NCBI GenBank assembly: GCA_000934455.1
Contig: KN886895.1
Location: 5,143 to 31,121, forward strand
Source of the DNA: Apostichopus parvimensis
Taxonomy: Eukaryota; Echinodermata; Holothuroidea; Aspidochirotida; Stichopodidae
DNA length: 25,979 nucleotides
Reading direction: 5' to 3'
The translations under genes and the position numbers were made by a program. Of this stretch, positions 1 to 8,957 are shown piece after piece. Each line of letters starts with the position of its first letter. Position 1 is the stretch's first letter. Under the pieces are notes generated by a model. It saw only the letters and a list, made by a program, of their open reading frames with translations. It did no database searches and was not told the DNA's origin.

Positions 1-90
1 ATATATATAAAGATTACCAATGCAGGACAAATTTGACAGGGAAAATAGCGAGAAGCATCATTTCTGTACGTGTGCGTGTGCGTTTGTTTT

Positions 91-250
91 GCTATATGAC
101 CGAGGACTTGAACAAGAGAATTTCAGGTCCTCGGTTGTGATTTCTAAAGAATCACCACGTCCTCGGAAGAATTCTATTGTATGGTGTATTGTTAAGGTTA
201 GGGTACGTGGATTTGAACAATGGAAAATACAATGGGGTCCTCGGTCTGAA
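91..250. repeat. Cluster of CCGAGGAC/GTCCTCGG words
   Basis: The 9-mer ACCGAGGAC at 99-107 has a perfect inverted partner, GTCCTCGGT, at 127-135, enclosing a 19-base loop. Direct copies of GTCCTCGG follow at 159-166 and 237-244. The layout looks like part of an old repetitive element whose left end lies outside or near the window edge. The open frames here, on both strands, have no coding character. Confidence 0.45.
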
Positions 251-261
251 TGAAATACAAA

Positions 262-413
262 CATGTGTGTGTGTGTATGTATGAGCGTGTGTGCATTTGC
301 TTTGTGTTTTAATGAGGACTGAGGAATTAGGTCATCATTCTGAATGTAAAACACAGGCTGTGTGTACGCGTGGGTGGGTGTGTGTGTGTTGGTGGGTGGT
401 GGAGGGGGGGGGG
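262..413 (+). repeat. TG-rich microsatellites and G10 tract
   Basis: Two imperfect (TG)n stretches lie at about 264-295 and 359-400. They end in a run of ten G at 404-413. No coding potential. Confidence 0.85.
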
Positions 414-1040
414 ACGTGATGTATGAACTTCGTCTATGTATGGGAAAATTACAGCGAGTTTTCGTATTTCATTTATAAACGTACACCGATGTAAGCGGTA
501 TTGAAAAATTTGATCTTACTTTGTCAACTTGTGCAATAAGAACTTCCACTGTAAGACAATACATTTATGTTGGCTTCATGGACACTTATACATACATTAA
601 ACTAACGGATACGGTATAAAATTATGTAACTCACATGGAGACGGTTAGGGTTGTTTGACTATTACTTTTCTTTCAATTCCATGTTAAAAGGCTTAATAAT
701 TGTATACATAATTATACAAACTATATTAAGTTTTTGAAATAGCCTAAGTATAGACAAGGAAATTTCATATTACAGACATTATAAGAACATTAGTGTGTGT
801 GATATTCATAGGCCTATATATCTTATTATACTGCAACCTAACGAACATCCACATGCACCTGATAAATTGGTTCGAATTTAAACGGACAAGAACTGAATCA
901 AATCTTCTTGAGTTACTGGTGATTGCGTGTTCCAATTTAATATTACGAAACCACTTTATAAATATACATATCAAATAATACAATCAAGCTATGTATCAAA
1001 ATATGAAGCAACATCTGAATAAAAGACCCAAAGACAGATT
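414..1040. other. Intergenic, no gene seen
   Basis: AT-rich sequence with many stops in all frames. Overlapping frames of 61-72 codons occur on both strands at 765-983 and look random. Nothing else is supported. Confidence 0.6.
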
Positions 1041-1049
1041 AAAAAAAAA
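1041..1049 (-). terminator. Pol III terminator of tRNA-Glu
   Basis: Nine A on the plus strand read as T9 on the minus strand, starting seven bases after the tRNA discriminator base. This is the standard RNA polymerase III stop signal. Confidence 0.9.
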
Positions 1050-1055
1050 GTATGC

Positions 1056-1127
1056 TTCCCGTACCGGGAATCGAACCCGGGCCGCGTGGGTGAAAGCCAC
1101 GAATCCTAACCACTAGACCATACGGGA
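1056..1127 (-). tRNA. tRNA-Glu (anticodon UUC)
   Basis: The minus strand folds into a complete 72-nt cloverleaf. The 7-bp acceptor stem TCCCGTA pairs perfectly with TACGGGA. The D arm contains the A-box core TGGTCTAGTGG. The anticodon stem CGTGG/CCACG encloses loop CTTTCAC, giving anticodon TTC. The T stem CCGGG/CCCGG encloses TTCGATT, which carries the B-box core GGTTCGATTCC. The discriminator base is A. The sequence closely follows the animal tRNA-Glu(UUC) type, has no intron and no encoded CCA, and is followed at once by a T9 terminator. It looks functional and is the only RNA gene I can see here. Confidence 0.97.
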
Positions 1128-1273
1128 CTAATTGTTAGTTTTGCAAAGATATAATGATATATTCATAAACTGTTGAGCCATCTCGATCATATTTAAAGAA
1201 AATCATAATGTTAAAAGAAATTGATCGACCGGTGTATCTGGAGAACAAATAATTTATCAACCCTGTGAATTGG

Positions 1274-1280
<7 letters not shown>

Positions 1281-1312
<32 letters not shown>
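1281..1312. repeat. (GA)16 microsatellite
   Basis: Thirty-two bases of uninterrupted GA dinucleotides, followed by a purine-rich stretch. Confidence 0.97.
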
Positions 1313-1315
<3 letters not shown>

Positions 1316-1982
1316 GGAGGAGGAAACCTTCTATACAACAGGAAAAGAAAACCAGAATTTGAGCCTAGAATTCTGCCAGGCCGTGAAAGATTAACTAATT
1401 AATTAATTTAGGTTATACAGCTGCCAATGAACTGCAAGCAGTGTGGTCGAATAGAACAGCAAGCCTTTGTTCAAAGGGGTGAAACAATCGATACACCATG
1501 AATAGAGAGCTGTCTATATATATATGTATATGTGAGAGGTGTGGAGAGTCTCTTAAGACCACAATGAGTTCACACACTATAGTCGTATTTAAGCACTGAG
1601 CTACATGTGTACTCGTACTCGTGGAATTGCACTCGGGTCATTTTGAGCGATGTAAGTACTTGTGCTAATAGAGCCTTGTACCCGAACTCATAACCAAAAG
1701 AAATAATACTGGGACCCGTACTCATGTCAAGAGAAATGATACTGGTACTTGTAAAGGCCAATCGTGCTGTTGTTTACTCATAATACAGGTTAATCTATAG
1801 ACCAAAACAATTGATTATCATAGTCGCTACTGAGTGGCAGTTAGTCTGTATATATTGGTGTGACTAATAACCTAAGGTTGAATAAATTATTACCTTGCAA
1901 CTATGGTTTGTAAATGTCACTACTACATGGTTTTATAAGTTTATCATGATTTATTTGTTTTCTTTCCTTTTCCTTATTTTAA
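1313..1982. other. Non-coding, probably intronic to the cysteine-rich gene
   Basis: No exon could be identified. About 1600-1760 holds degenerate copies of words such as ACTCGTACTCGT and TACTTGTA, suggesting a decayed short tandem repeat. A donor-like GTAAGT occurs at about 1652, but no convincing exon precedes it. The sequence turns T-rich from about 1945, leading into the splice acceptor of the exon at 1998. Confidence 0.45.
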
Positions 1983-1997
1983 TTTGATTTCTTTCAG
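1983..1997 (+). other. 3' splice site (acceptor) for the exon at 1998
   Basis: A long T-rich tract from about 1945 ends in TTTGATTTCTTTCAG, with the AG at 1996-1997. It sits just where a cysteine-rich open frame begins to look coding. No in-frame ATG is available nearby, which supports an internal exon boundary rather than a translation start. Confidence 0.65.
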
Positions 1998-2415
1998 TTG
2001 CTGGTGTGATCTCAAGTGGGGACCCTACAATAACCCGAATGATGTGAAGGACATGTACCAAATGTATCACTTTGACCCCGTTCAAAAGAGTATTCTTTTT
2101 GACCTGACGTGCCGGGATATGTTGCGAGAATGCCGTTCATTTTGTATGGACTATGCCCAGGATTTCTTCCACCAGACCGTTCCTGTAATCTCCGATGCAG
2201 GCGGTATTCGCGCCTGTCATCATTTTTCGTCGACCATCTTACGGACGAACAGTCGACACATTTTCCTGACTTACAAAGCCGACCACTGCCAGGATACCGT
2301 GCACGAGTATTTAGGTGAGGTCTGCTGTTGGAAATGTAACACGGGGGAGCGTATTCGGTACAACCATGGGTGTCTCAACAATCCGCCTAATGATTGCGAA
2401 CTTTACGTTCGATAG
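1998..2415 (+). CDS. Terminal exon of a cysteine-rich, probably secreted protein (partial)
   Basis: I do not recognise the family. The exon starts in phase 2: one base completes a codon, then TGC TGG TGT follows. It encodes about 138 residues before a TAG stop at 2413-2415. The segment has 12 cysteines in a patterned arrangement: CWC at the start, CRDMLRECRSFC in the middle, single Cys in ACHHF and DHCQD, then CCWKC, GC and DC near the end. There is no hydrophobic membrane segment. An even Cys count and this spacing suggest six disulfides in an extracellular domain. Codon use is more GC-rich than the surroundings, as expected for a real exon. Upstream exons, including any signal peptide, are not identifiable and may lie before position 1. 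The cysteine-rich fold is seen; secretion is inference. Confidence 0.7.
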
Positions 2416-2612
2416 GAACAACGACCTGCTTGAAGCCTTTGAGACTTTTGTCAACATTTGTGTATGATCTAAATACTGAATAGATGAGGAATTTAATAGG
2501 CTCTGTAGTATGAAAAGCATGCAATAGTTAGTTTTCTGTCAGTAAAAGCAATAGTTGGTGGGTACTTTAAGTTTACCAAACCGTCATAATTAGTGTATTA
2601 GGAAAAGGAAAC

Positions 2613-2618
2613 ATTAAA
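2613..2618 (+). promoter_or_regulatory. Possible poly(A) signal ATTAAA
   Basis: ATTAAA lies about 200 bases after the stop of the cysteine-rich exon. It is the first canonical hexamer variant I find downstream. By position it is plausible only. Confidence 0.35.
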
Positions 2619-3984
2619 ACAGGTAAGCCTTGTGTTATTTGATCAAAATAAGACATTCTCGTAAAATATTCCCATCAAATGAGGCAATAATAAGCAAGTA
2701 ATTAATCAGTCCAGTCGGTTCTCACCATCCCAGAACACTTACCTTTTCAAATTAAATAATCAATCACATATAACAAGCTGATAATTCAAAACTTTAAAAC
2801 TTTTTGATTTGTACTTGGTTATTGTTGCTTTTTTTTTTATAGCATTTCAAGATAGCATATAATATCAGCAAATTGATCAAGATATTAGCTTAAAGCAAGT
2901 ATTTATTGAGAATTTTTTTTTATGCGAATTATTATATTTGGGTGTAATATATTTGATCTACAGGGTGTGTCTCTCTGGTATTAAAGGATTTAAAACGACT
3001 TTTTGGTGGCAAACAATGTCAAAGTTTTGTTAAGAGAAATATAGTCAACGCTACTGGTTGAAACCTCCATCTCAGTATCCTACCTCTAACTCGAGATCCG
3101 ATGGATTGAATGTAACCTACATTGACTTGCTTAACCTTCAAATACTCCATGAAGTTGAATCACAGTAGGGAGTCTGTGACGTCATGAGTAATAATGCTCT
3201 TCAAAACAATTTAAACTTAGACTAATTATAATCTTCATATTGTTGTATCTTTGAAACCTGAATACATATGGAATGTTTACTTAATTGTCAAAGTTCTCTG
3301 AATTTCATAACAATGCATGTTTTTCATTAAAATGTCTTTTTTCCTCTGCATTAATGATTGACAAATGATTTAGAAAAACAAAGACATTTTACAGCTGAAT
3401 TGCACTGATGACATCATCCATTCTGCTGTTGCCAGATGCATTTACAAAATATCACAAAATTGATAAAACTCATATCTTCGCGATACAAAATGCTATGAAG
3501 ATGTAGTTTTCGCTTAAAGATTCAAATAATTTTCAGCACTTTTGCAAAGCAATCAATTTTACCCATCAGAAAAACGTAATATTGCTATTTCATATTAACG
3601 ACACACACTCACCCACACACTCATCATCCGCCTGCATGACTAAATAGGTTGTGATTATCATCGAAACCAAAAACCAAGAGACCCGCGGTTAAGATATCAC
3701 CTCTCAGTGAAACTGGTATACACTTGTATACAAAATCTTGTGAACCATAAAAACTTGTGGACACAAAAATTGTCAGGTAATTATTTTCACCAAGCAAACA
3801 AATATTCCTAAAATTGTTAACAAACTTTTCGTAACATTTTGAAACCCCTAAGCCTATCCATGACGTAATTGGTTTGTTACTATATACACGCTTAACTAAA
3901 CCACTAACCCACATATAATTTGAAGCGGTTTTTTCACAGACGTCTGCATGTGATAGGAACGTCAACACGCGAAAAACAAACTTA
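2619..3984. other. Intergenic, no gene supported
   Basis: AT-rich, with T8-T10 and A-rich runs. A 114-codon minus-strand frame at 3624-3968 has no recognisable domain, splice context or coding bias and is probably chance. The 2960-3560 interval contains TGACGTCATGA and GATGACATCATCC and reads like a dispersed repeat, but I could not define its ends. Confidence 0.45.
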
Positions 3985-4345
3985 AAACCAGGCGCTTGTG
4001 AACGTCCAAAATAATGATGCCAAAGAGTTTACAATGGCGTTTTGAGAGTAATGACATAGCTGCAAAAGATTTGTCAGTTATAACAGCTAAATCTAGTTTA
4101 GGTCAATGTTTACATGTTTAAGCATGAAAAGTTTTCGACAGTGAAAACTATGTATATACAAGACTTTATAGACCGTACCTAGGGCACAATAACCTCAATG
4201 AACAATGCTACCAGATGCAAGTGTACAATGAGTTTGAGTGGAAAGGGTGATACGACTAAGTTAAGTAGCTATAGATAGTGTCAGGTGGCGTTAGGCGTGG
4301 ATAGGGAACAGGATATTGAAGCTTTTCAAAAATGAAAGAATTTTC
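3985..4345 (-). repeat. Duplicated segment, copy 1 (3' flank of receptor gene A)
   Basis: This stretch aligns along its length with 17371-17738, from the shared word CCAGGCGCTTGTGAACG to AATGAAAGAATTTTC, with scattered substitutions and small indels. Here it joins directly to the 3' flank of receptor gene A at 4346. At the other locus it joins a receptor signal-peptide remnant instead. It contains no ORF of note. Confidence 0.85.
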
Positions 4346-4492
4346 TATGACTGGCAGTTATATATCAACTATTGGGGTCCTAGACATTGAGGGCCCTGAT
4401 TCGAACAGGCAGTCGTAACAACTCCTTGAATCAATGATGAACCACCTGAACCGCATATTGCAACTGTGCTTCTGAGTGTACTATGTAGTATG

Positions 4493-4498
4493 TTTAAT
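4493..4498 (-). promoter_or_regulatory. Possible poly(A) signal ATTAAA, gene A
   Basis: TTTAAT on the plus strand reads ATTAAA on the minus strand, about 180 bases beyond the ancestral stop at 4678. It is conserved at 12533-12538 and 19712-19717. A second hexamer, AATAAA, overlaps the last codons (4687-4692), but cleavage there would leave almost no 3' UTR. Confidence 0.4.
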
Positions 4499-4677
4499 TA
4501 ACCGGAAAAGACTTGCAAATGAACAGAAATGTAAGCTTTTAAAGAAGTAAACTTTGTAGAACATAGCTTACGAATTACATGCTGATAATAGTATGACTAT
4601 TCATCAAGCAGCCTTGTAAAACACATCATCCGATCTCCAAATATTATCGATGATTCCATCAGATGGGTCACATGTAG

Positions 4678-4821
4678 CTAGTTATCTTTATTTACCATAT
4701 CGTACTCTGTGGTAGATACGGATCTATTACCAGGGACGCTACTATCCCATTCAGACTTGTTTACTGTATAGTAAGGCATATTAAGTTTCTTTTCGTCGTC
4801 ATTAGTATCAAGAATGGGTTC
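4678..4821 (-). pseudogene. Untranslated tail end of receptor copy A, still in frame
   Basis: Beyond the TGA at 4822-4824 the frame stays open for 47 more codons to a TAG at 4678-4680. This TAG aligns with the stop codons of copies B and C. The stretch still encodes MPYYTV and the ITSM-like motif TEYDMV. Compared with copy C, the stop codon is a CGA-to-TGA change, a typical CpG transition. No other lesion has accumulated here. That implies a recent loss, a polymorphism, or occasional read-through. Confidence 0.8.
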
Positions 4822-6120
4822 TCAGTTCTCTGAATGAATCGGTTTGCTTTCAACAGGACGAACCATTTTGCTTTCGTCATGATGTCCACACGAGCTTCCG
4901 ATCTTAACAGCATGCCGTTGCGATTGCTTAGGACTATTTACTTTTGTGTAGTTGTCATCAGGTAGAGATGTTTCCACTACATCCTTCATTTGCATCGATG
5001 GAGAATCGTATTCGTGACTATTATCATTAATGTCGTCATACGTTGCGTTATTATCTCTGAAAACATCAGAAATTGTGCGTTGGTAGGTATGGTTGTAATA
5101 TGGCGTATTGTAGTCAGATTCGTGTTTATTATTCGCTTTTTTCACTTTACGGTTCGACTTATTTTGTTTCAAGCAAAAACGGTAAACAATTAAAACAACG
5201 ACAAAGACCACTACTAGACTAACTAAACTGACTCCAATGACGATTACGACCAAAAATCGATTTCCATTAGCCAATTGACTTGGACCATCCACGTTAAACC
5301 TGTTTGTGGTGTCTCTCATTTTAGTTACCTTCGAAGTCATTGAGTCCAAGAGGGTTCCTTCCTTTAACATTGGTTCTGTAGTTAGGGGAAAGCAAATGTC
5401 CGTTGACGTCACTGATTCCATTGAGTCAATAATGATATCATTAGATGATTCACTCTCTGGTCCTATCGCACATCGACGTGTCGATGCCGATCCCCTGAAA
5501 CAATGATAATTAGTATTATTATCAGTAGATGATGTATAATGTACTATAACTCTTTTAATCGCCTTTCCTTTATGGATCACCATTTCATAGAGTGGTGACA
5601 AAAGATCTGCTTGTCTACTGTCTATTACTGTGGATAACCAAGAACAATTATCCATCTCTCTACAGTAACATGACAACAATATCCAATCACCAGGTTTGTA
5701 GGGCTCCCCCACGGTACCATTACGAAAACATTGAGGACTAGTATCATATTTAACATTTAGATTGAGCGTCGCTACCTCTATTACCTCTCTTCCATCCATA
5801 CACGTATATCTTACGTTACATTTGTACATACCACCATCGCTGATCGCTACAGTATTGATTCTGTACTCGGCAAAAATCGTTTTTATTTCTTCAGTTACGT
5901 TATTTCCATTTTTATCCATAATCGTCACTGTTTCAATATTTAAATTGCCATCATAAGAACACCGTAACGTAATATCCGTCTCACCAACGAAAACCACTTC
6001 GTTATACTCGCCATCCATTAATTCGAACATTACCTGTGCTCTTCCAAACGATGAAATTAAAACGTACATCACTATCACTTCAAAGAAAATTGTTCTTCTC
6101 AATCCTTCAAACTGATACAT
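4822..6120 (-). CDS. Two-Ig-domain transmembrane receptor-like protein, copy A (tail truncated)
   Basis: The 432-residue single-exon product begins with a hydrophobic leader of about 29 residues ending FGRAQ. Ig-like domain 1 follows at about 36-125, with C54 and C101 and the hallmark DGGMYKC. Ig-like domain 2 spans about 131-220, with C151 and C207 plus extra Cys at 131, 153, 159 and 217. A Ser/Thr-rich stalk leads to a membrane span at 289-313 and a basic stop-transfer segment. The tail holds Y337, Y341, Y342, Y346, Y361 (YDDI), Y371 and Y391 (YTKV). N-glycosylation sequons include NVT, NGT and NCS. The ATG at 6120 is chosen because it has A at -3, and upstream frame continuity is broken in A relative to B and C. 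A TGA removes the last 48 residues. The likely role is a plasma-membrane immune-type or adhesion receptor; the ligand is unknown. The Ig assignment rests on motifs, and exact subfamily is not determined. Confidence 0.82.
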   Translation of the reverse strand: MYQFEGLRRTIFFEVIVMYVLISSFGRAQVMFELMDGEYNEVVFVGETDITLRCSYDGNLNIETVTIMDKNGNNVTEEIKTIFAEYRINTVAISDGGMYKCNVRYTCMDGREVIEVATLNLNVKYDTSPQCFRNGTVGEPYKPGDWILLSCYCREMDNCSWLSTVIDSRQADLLSPLYEMVIHKGKAIKRVIVHYTSSTDNNTNYHCFRGSASTRRCAIGPESESSNDIIIDSMESVTSTDICFPLTTEPMLKEGTLLDSMTSKVTKMRDTTNRFNVDGPSQLANGNRFLVVIVIGVSLVSLVVVFVVVLIVYRFCLKQNKSNRKVKKANNKHESDYNTPYYNHTYQRTISDVFRDNNATYDDINDNSHEYDSPSMQMKDVVETSLPDDNYTKVNSPKQSQRHAVKIGSSCGHHDESKMVRPVESKPIHSEN

Positions 6121-6424
6121 CTTTCTCCTTCCACTACCCCTTTCTCGAGAAATATAGTTTCCAAAACTTCTTCACTTTGTTTCTTCTTTACCACGATATT
6201 AATCCCCTGGGCAGTCGTCCTGACAAATACAACCGTCACTTAGTGTTTGGCGAATGCACTGTACAAATGTGTATAGGACTAAACGAGTCGAACGCCGTTT
6301 GCTTTATGTTCTTCATTGCCATGTCAGCTTGTATGTAGGAATTGCTGCAGTGATTACAGCCACTCTGCTCAGCAGGCATAAAGATTGGTGTAAGACGTCA
6401 CTCCTCACACAATAGAAATTCCTT
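6121..6424 (-). promoter_or_regulatory. 5' UTR/proximal promoter of gene A
   Basis: The segment between the TATA-like box and the ATG is conserved in copies B and C. It contains a TGACG half-site (AGTGACGTC, minus strand) close to the expected transcription start. In B and C an upstream open frame reads in phase into the leader. In A a 1-bp difference just before the ATG breaks that phase, so this stretch is best read as untranslated leader. Confidence 0.5.
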
Positions 6425-6433
6425 TTTTATATA
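6425..6433 (-). promoter_or_regulatory. TATA-box candidate of gene A
   Basis: The minus strand reads TATATAAAA, about 305 bases upstream of the ATG. It is conserved at 14475-14483 and 21669-21677. The A-T richness around it limits certainty, but conservation at the same distance in three copies supports a core promoter role. Confidence 0.5.
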
Positions 6434-6598
6434 TATTATTTCGTAATTGGTGTATGATGTCAAGTGAAGTGTAAAACGTAACCTTTCATACGAACCCCAG
6501 CTTTCCATTTATGCCATCAAAGCCTATTGTTGATAAAATATTGTTCTTCGGCATGCACTGATGAAATTGTTTTGTTCTTTTGTTCTTTTCTTTTTTGT

Positions 6599-6619
6599 GG
6601 GGGGGGGGGGGGGGGGGGG
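6599..6619. repeat. G21 tract upstream of gene A
   Basis: Twenty-one consecutive G on the plus strand, then C, then GGGG. On the receptor strand it is poly-C, about 480 bases upstream of the ATG. The homologous tracts are G26 in unit 2 and G14 in unit 3. It may form a quadruplex. Confidence 0.95.
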
Positions 6620-6624
6620 CGGGG

Positions 6625-7526
6625 AAATGGCTCATGCACTTTATAATTATGTATGTTTTTCCGTTAATAGTTAGCTTTTTGTCGTATCTGTGTCGAAGCC
6701 AATATAGGTACAGCCCACATTTCTAGGAAGGCAGAAACTACTTATCAAAAGAAAATCACGGCACAAAACGTATCGTAACTCACTATCTAAGTATATTTCC
6801 CTGAAATTATTATTTTTAGCCTACCGGCTCTAATTTATTCTGATATTTATGCAGATCTTTGGATTCTTACAACTATTGTAAATTTACCGTAATTAAGAAG
6901 GAATCGGCAACTAGTTTGATTTTATACATGCAAAATTCCCGGGCCGTCTTCAATCGCATTTGCCATTAAAATACATAAAGGGTTAATATAGGCCTGCTGT
7001 TATGCAAATGAGTACAACAATCCAGCTCAGACTTGTGATCCTTGTGATCCAAATTTAACTCATTATGCATTCCATCCCATCTCAACCCCTCCCCCGCCCA
7101 TCCCAGCCCCTCCCCCTTTCCGATACTCACCTTCATGTTATTGATCCTCGCAAAATTGGTGCTGTACCGAGCTTAGATATGAACACGAATACGAGGACTA
7201 TTAACTCCGTTGGCCAGCCGAATACGTTTTTTTTTCTCTGGCTGCATATTAATATAGAGGTTAAATATCTGAATGATCAAATTGACTCAAGGTATCCTAT
7301 CAACATACTGTAACCTAAATAAGAACTACAAAGTTTTCTGTATACATAGCGAACTGCATACATTTCACAATAATTGCTTCCAGTTATGTGAGACAACGTT
7401 TAAATGCTTAATAATCCTCTCATTCCAAAATAAGATACAAATAAATGATTTAAAAGAAGAAGAAATTGGAGTACATCAGTCTACTCGTCATTGCTTTTCT
7501 GTAGTATTTTTATCGAAATATGTGCC
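6625..7526. other. Duplicated non-coding region of unit 1
   Basis: Homologous to 14681-15262 and 21885-22802. A C/T-rich block of CCCATCCC and CCCCTCC words lies at about 7072-7120. Two plus-strand frames at 7065-7533 are not preserved in the other copies, so I see no gene. Confidence 0.6.
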
Positions 7527-7893
7527 GATGTAATCAGTGGCGGATGCCCCCCCCCCCCTGACGGACCCAAATGGACTGCTGGCGCCCTTTTCAGCTCTTT
7601 ACTACTTTTTACTTATTATTTGATTATTGACTTCTTTATTGCTCTCTCATCTACTTATTGACATTTCTCACATTTTGTTGGTGTAATTTGGCGATGACAC
7701 CTATTTATTCTGCAAATTAGCCAGGTCCGGAAAGGGTCATTTCCGGCGATCTAGGGAGTATCTTTACTCAAAAAATTTCTGTACGCTACGCGCCAACCAG
7801 TGGTGGCGCTCCGCTTAGATAGTGACGAAAGCGCCCATACAGACCATTCTAGCCCCCCTGACCAATACCCCTAGCTCTGCCACTGGATGTAAT
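7527..7893. mobile_element. Non-autonomous hAT-type element with 8-bp target duplication
   Basis: The 351-bp insert at 7535-7885 starts CAGTGGCGGATG and ends GCTCTGCCACTG, giving imperfect terminal inverted repeats in which 9 of the first 12 positions match. It is flanked by exact 8-bp direct repeats GATGTAAT at 7527-7534 and 7886-7893. Unit 3 keeps the empty site, with one GATGTAAT at about 22801-22808 in otherwise matching sequence. CAGTGGC-type ends and 8-bp target duplications are characteristic of the hAT superfamily. There is no transposase ORF, so this is a MITE-like copy moved in trans. A C12 tract sits just inside the left end. Confidence 0.9.
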
Positions 7894-8598
7894 ACGTAAA
7901 GTAGAAATGATTTTCTGTGAGATCATATGTACAAAGAGGTAAAGTAAGGTAGAAACAACAAGACACAAAACTAGATGTAGTGTGATGGATGCCTTCATGC
8001 ACAAACGTAACGTACAACCAAAATCAATTGCCAGTGAAAGTACACTCTGGATTTAGTGGCTTACTTATTCATTTGTATTACCATATCTGTGGTGTAGTGT
8101 CAAGAAAATAAGATATTTAATCTACTTCGTCTGAATCTGAATCAGTAAAAACAAATGCGTTAGGAATGAGTGGCTAAAACGTCTGGCTCTTATAACTAAC
8201 CATGCATGTTTATAACATAGCCTTCTCACATTATGCCACGTATGGTGAGTGACTCAGGTACTCAGGCTGTATCTCTAAGAAAACAGAAAGTCGGATAAAT
8301 CTACAGTGTAATCGAAAGTGTTAGTGATAACTCGAATTCGCTGTTAAACAACTTCAAATACACGCTACTAAAGTCACCGTGTTTTCGTGTATGTTTTTCC
8401 ACATTAAATAGTACAAGTGCATAAAATAACACGAACATGGCAATGAAGTAGAGGCCAGTAAAACTAAAATTAAAGCAGAATGCAAAGCGCATTGAGGTTT
8501 CGATGGCTCCATTTCACTAGACTTCTGATGATTATCCAGAAATAGCTATTGCAATATAAATGGCCCGAACCACTATTTTGATTACACTATGGCATGGT
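7894..8598. other. Duplicated region of unit 1, no supported gene
   Basis: Colinear with about 22809-23450. A minus-strand frame at 8301-8492 has a hydrophobic run and an SVYLKL word, but unit 3 has a stop and indels in it. A possible acidic C-terminal exon on the minus strand at about 8117-8173 (peptide end TDSDSDEVD) is frameshifted in unit 3. Neither is supported. Confidence 0.5.
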
Positions 8599-8890
8599 AA
8601 ACGCAGGTCAGTCTTATGTACATGGCAATACATACCACCAACAACAACAGGGGTCTTGTACTCAGTGATGCATCCACACACCCAGTATGAGAAGTATCCA
8701 CGATTCTCATCATTAGATATCATGTAAAATGGTTTCAGAGTTTGACCTTTGGTGACCTCAAATGATATTTGACCTTATAAGCAACAAGGTTCTTGTACTC
8801 AATATGGCAAATCCATATACCATGTATTAAAAGTATCCATGATTGAGAAATCATGATTTAAAGGTTTTCAGGCCTCGACCCTGAAATATT
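8599..8890 (+). repeat. TGACCT-rich tandem repeat block 1 (unit 1)
   Basis: About two degenerate monomers share the pattern AACAATAGGGTTCTTGTACT, then CATCCACACACC, then GTATCCA, ATATCATG, GTTTCAGAGTTTGACC, GGTGACCTCAAATGA and TTTGACCT. The same family recurs at 9744-10140 and in unit 3. This looks like a tandem or satellite-like family rather than a gene. Confidence 0.75.
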
Positions 8891-8957
8891 TTTTATAGTA
8901 CTCGCTATTTGGCGACCGTGAATAAAAATCTACTATCGAAACCCAAAATTCACTCAC

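Noticed and set aside
1281..1312. Array-like periodicity suggestive of CRISPR
   Set aside because: Simple GA microsatellite. No repeat-spacer structure occurs anywhere, and the sequence is eukaryotic.
3624..3968. 114-codon minus-strand open frame
   Set aside because: No domain, ATG context or splice signals that stand out, and AT-rich codons. It is most likely a chance frame.
5306..5506. Plus-strand frames opposite the receptor genes (also at 4990, 13027, 13370, 20209, 20552)
   Set aside because: They recur in each copy only because they are antisense to the conserved receptor coding sequence.
8117..8173. Possible acidic C-terminal exon on the minus strand (TDSDSDEVD)
   Set aside because: Frameshifted in unit 3, and its phase does not join the micro-exon at 8958-9011.
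8301..8492. Membrane-segment ORF with an ITIM-like SVYLKL word
   Set aside because: The homologous sequence in unit 3 contains indels and a stop, and the acceptor-side sequence is missing there, so no maintained frame.
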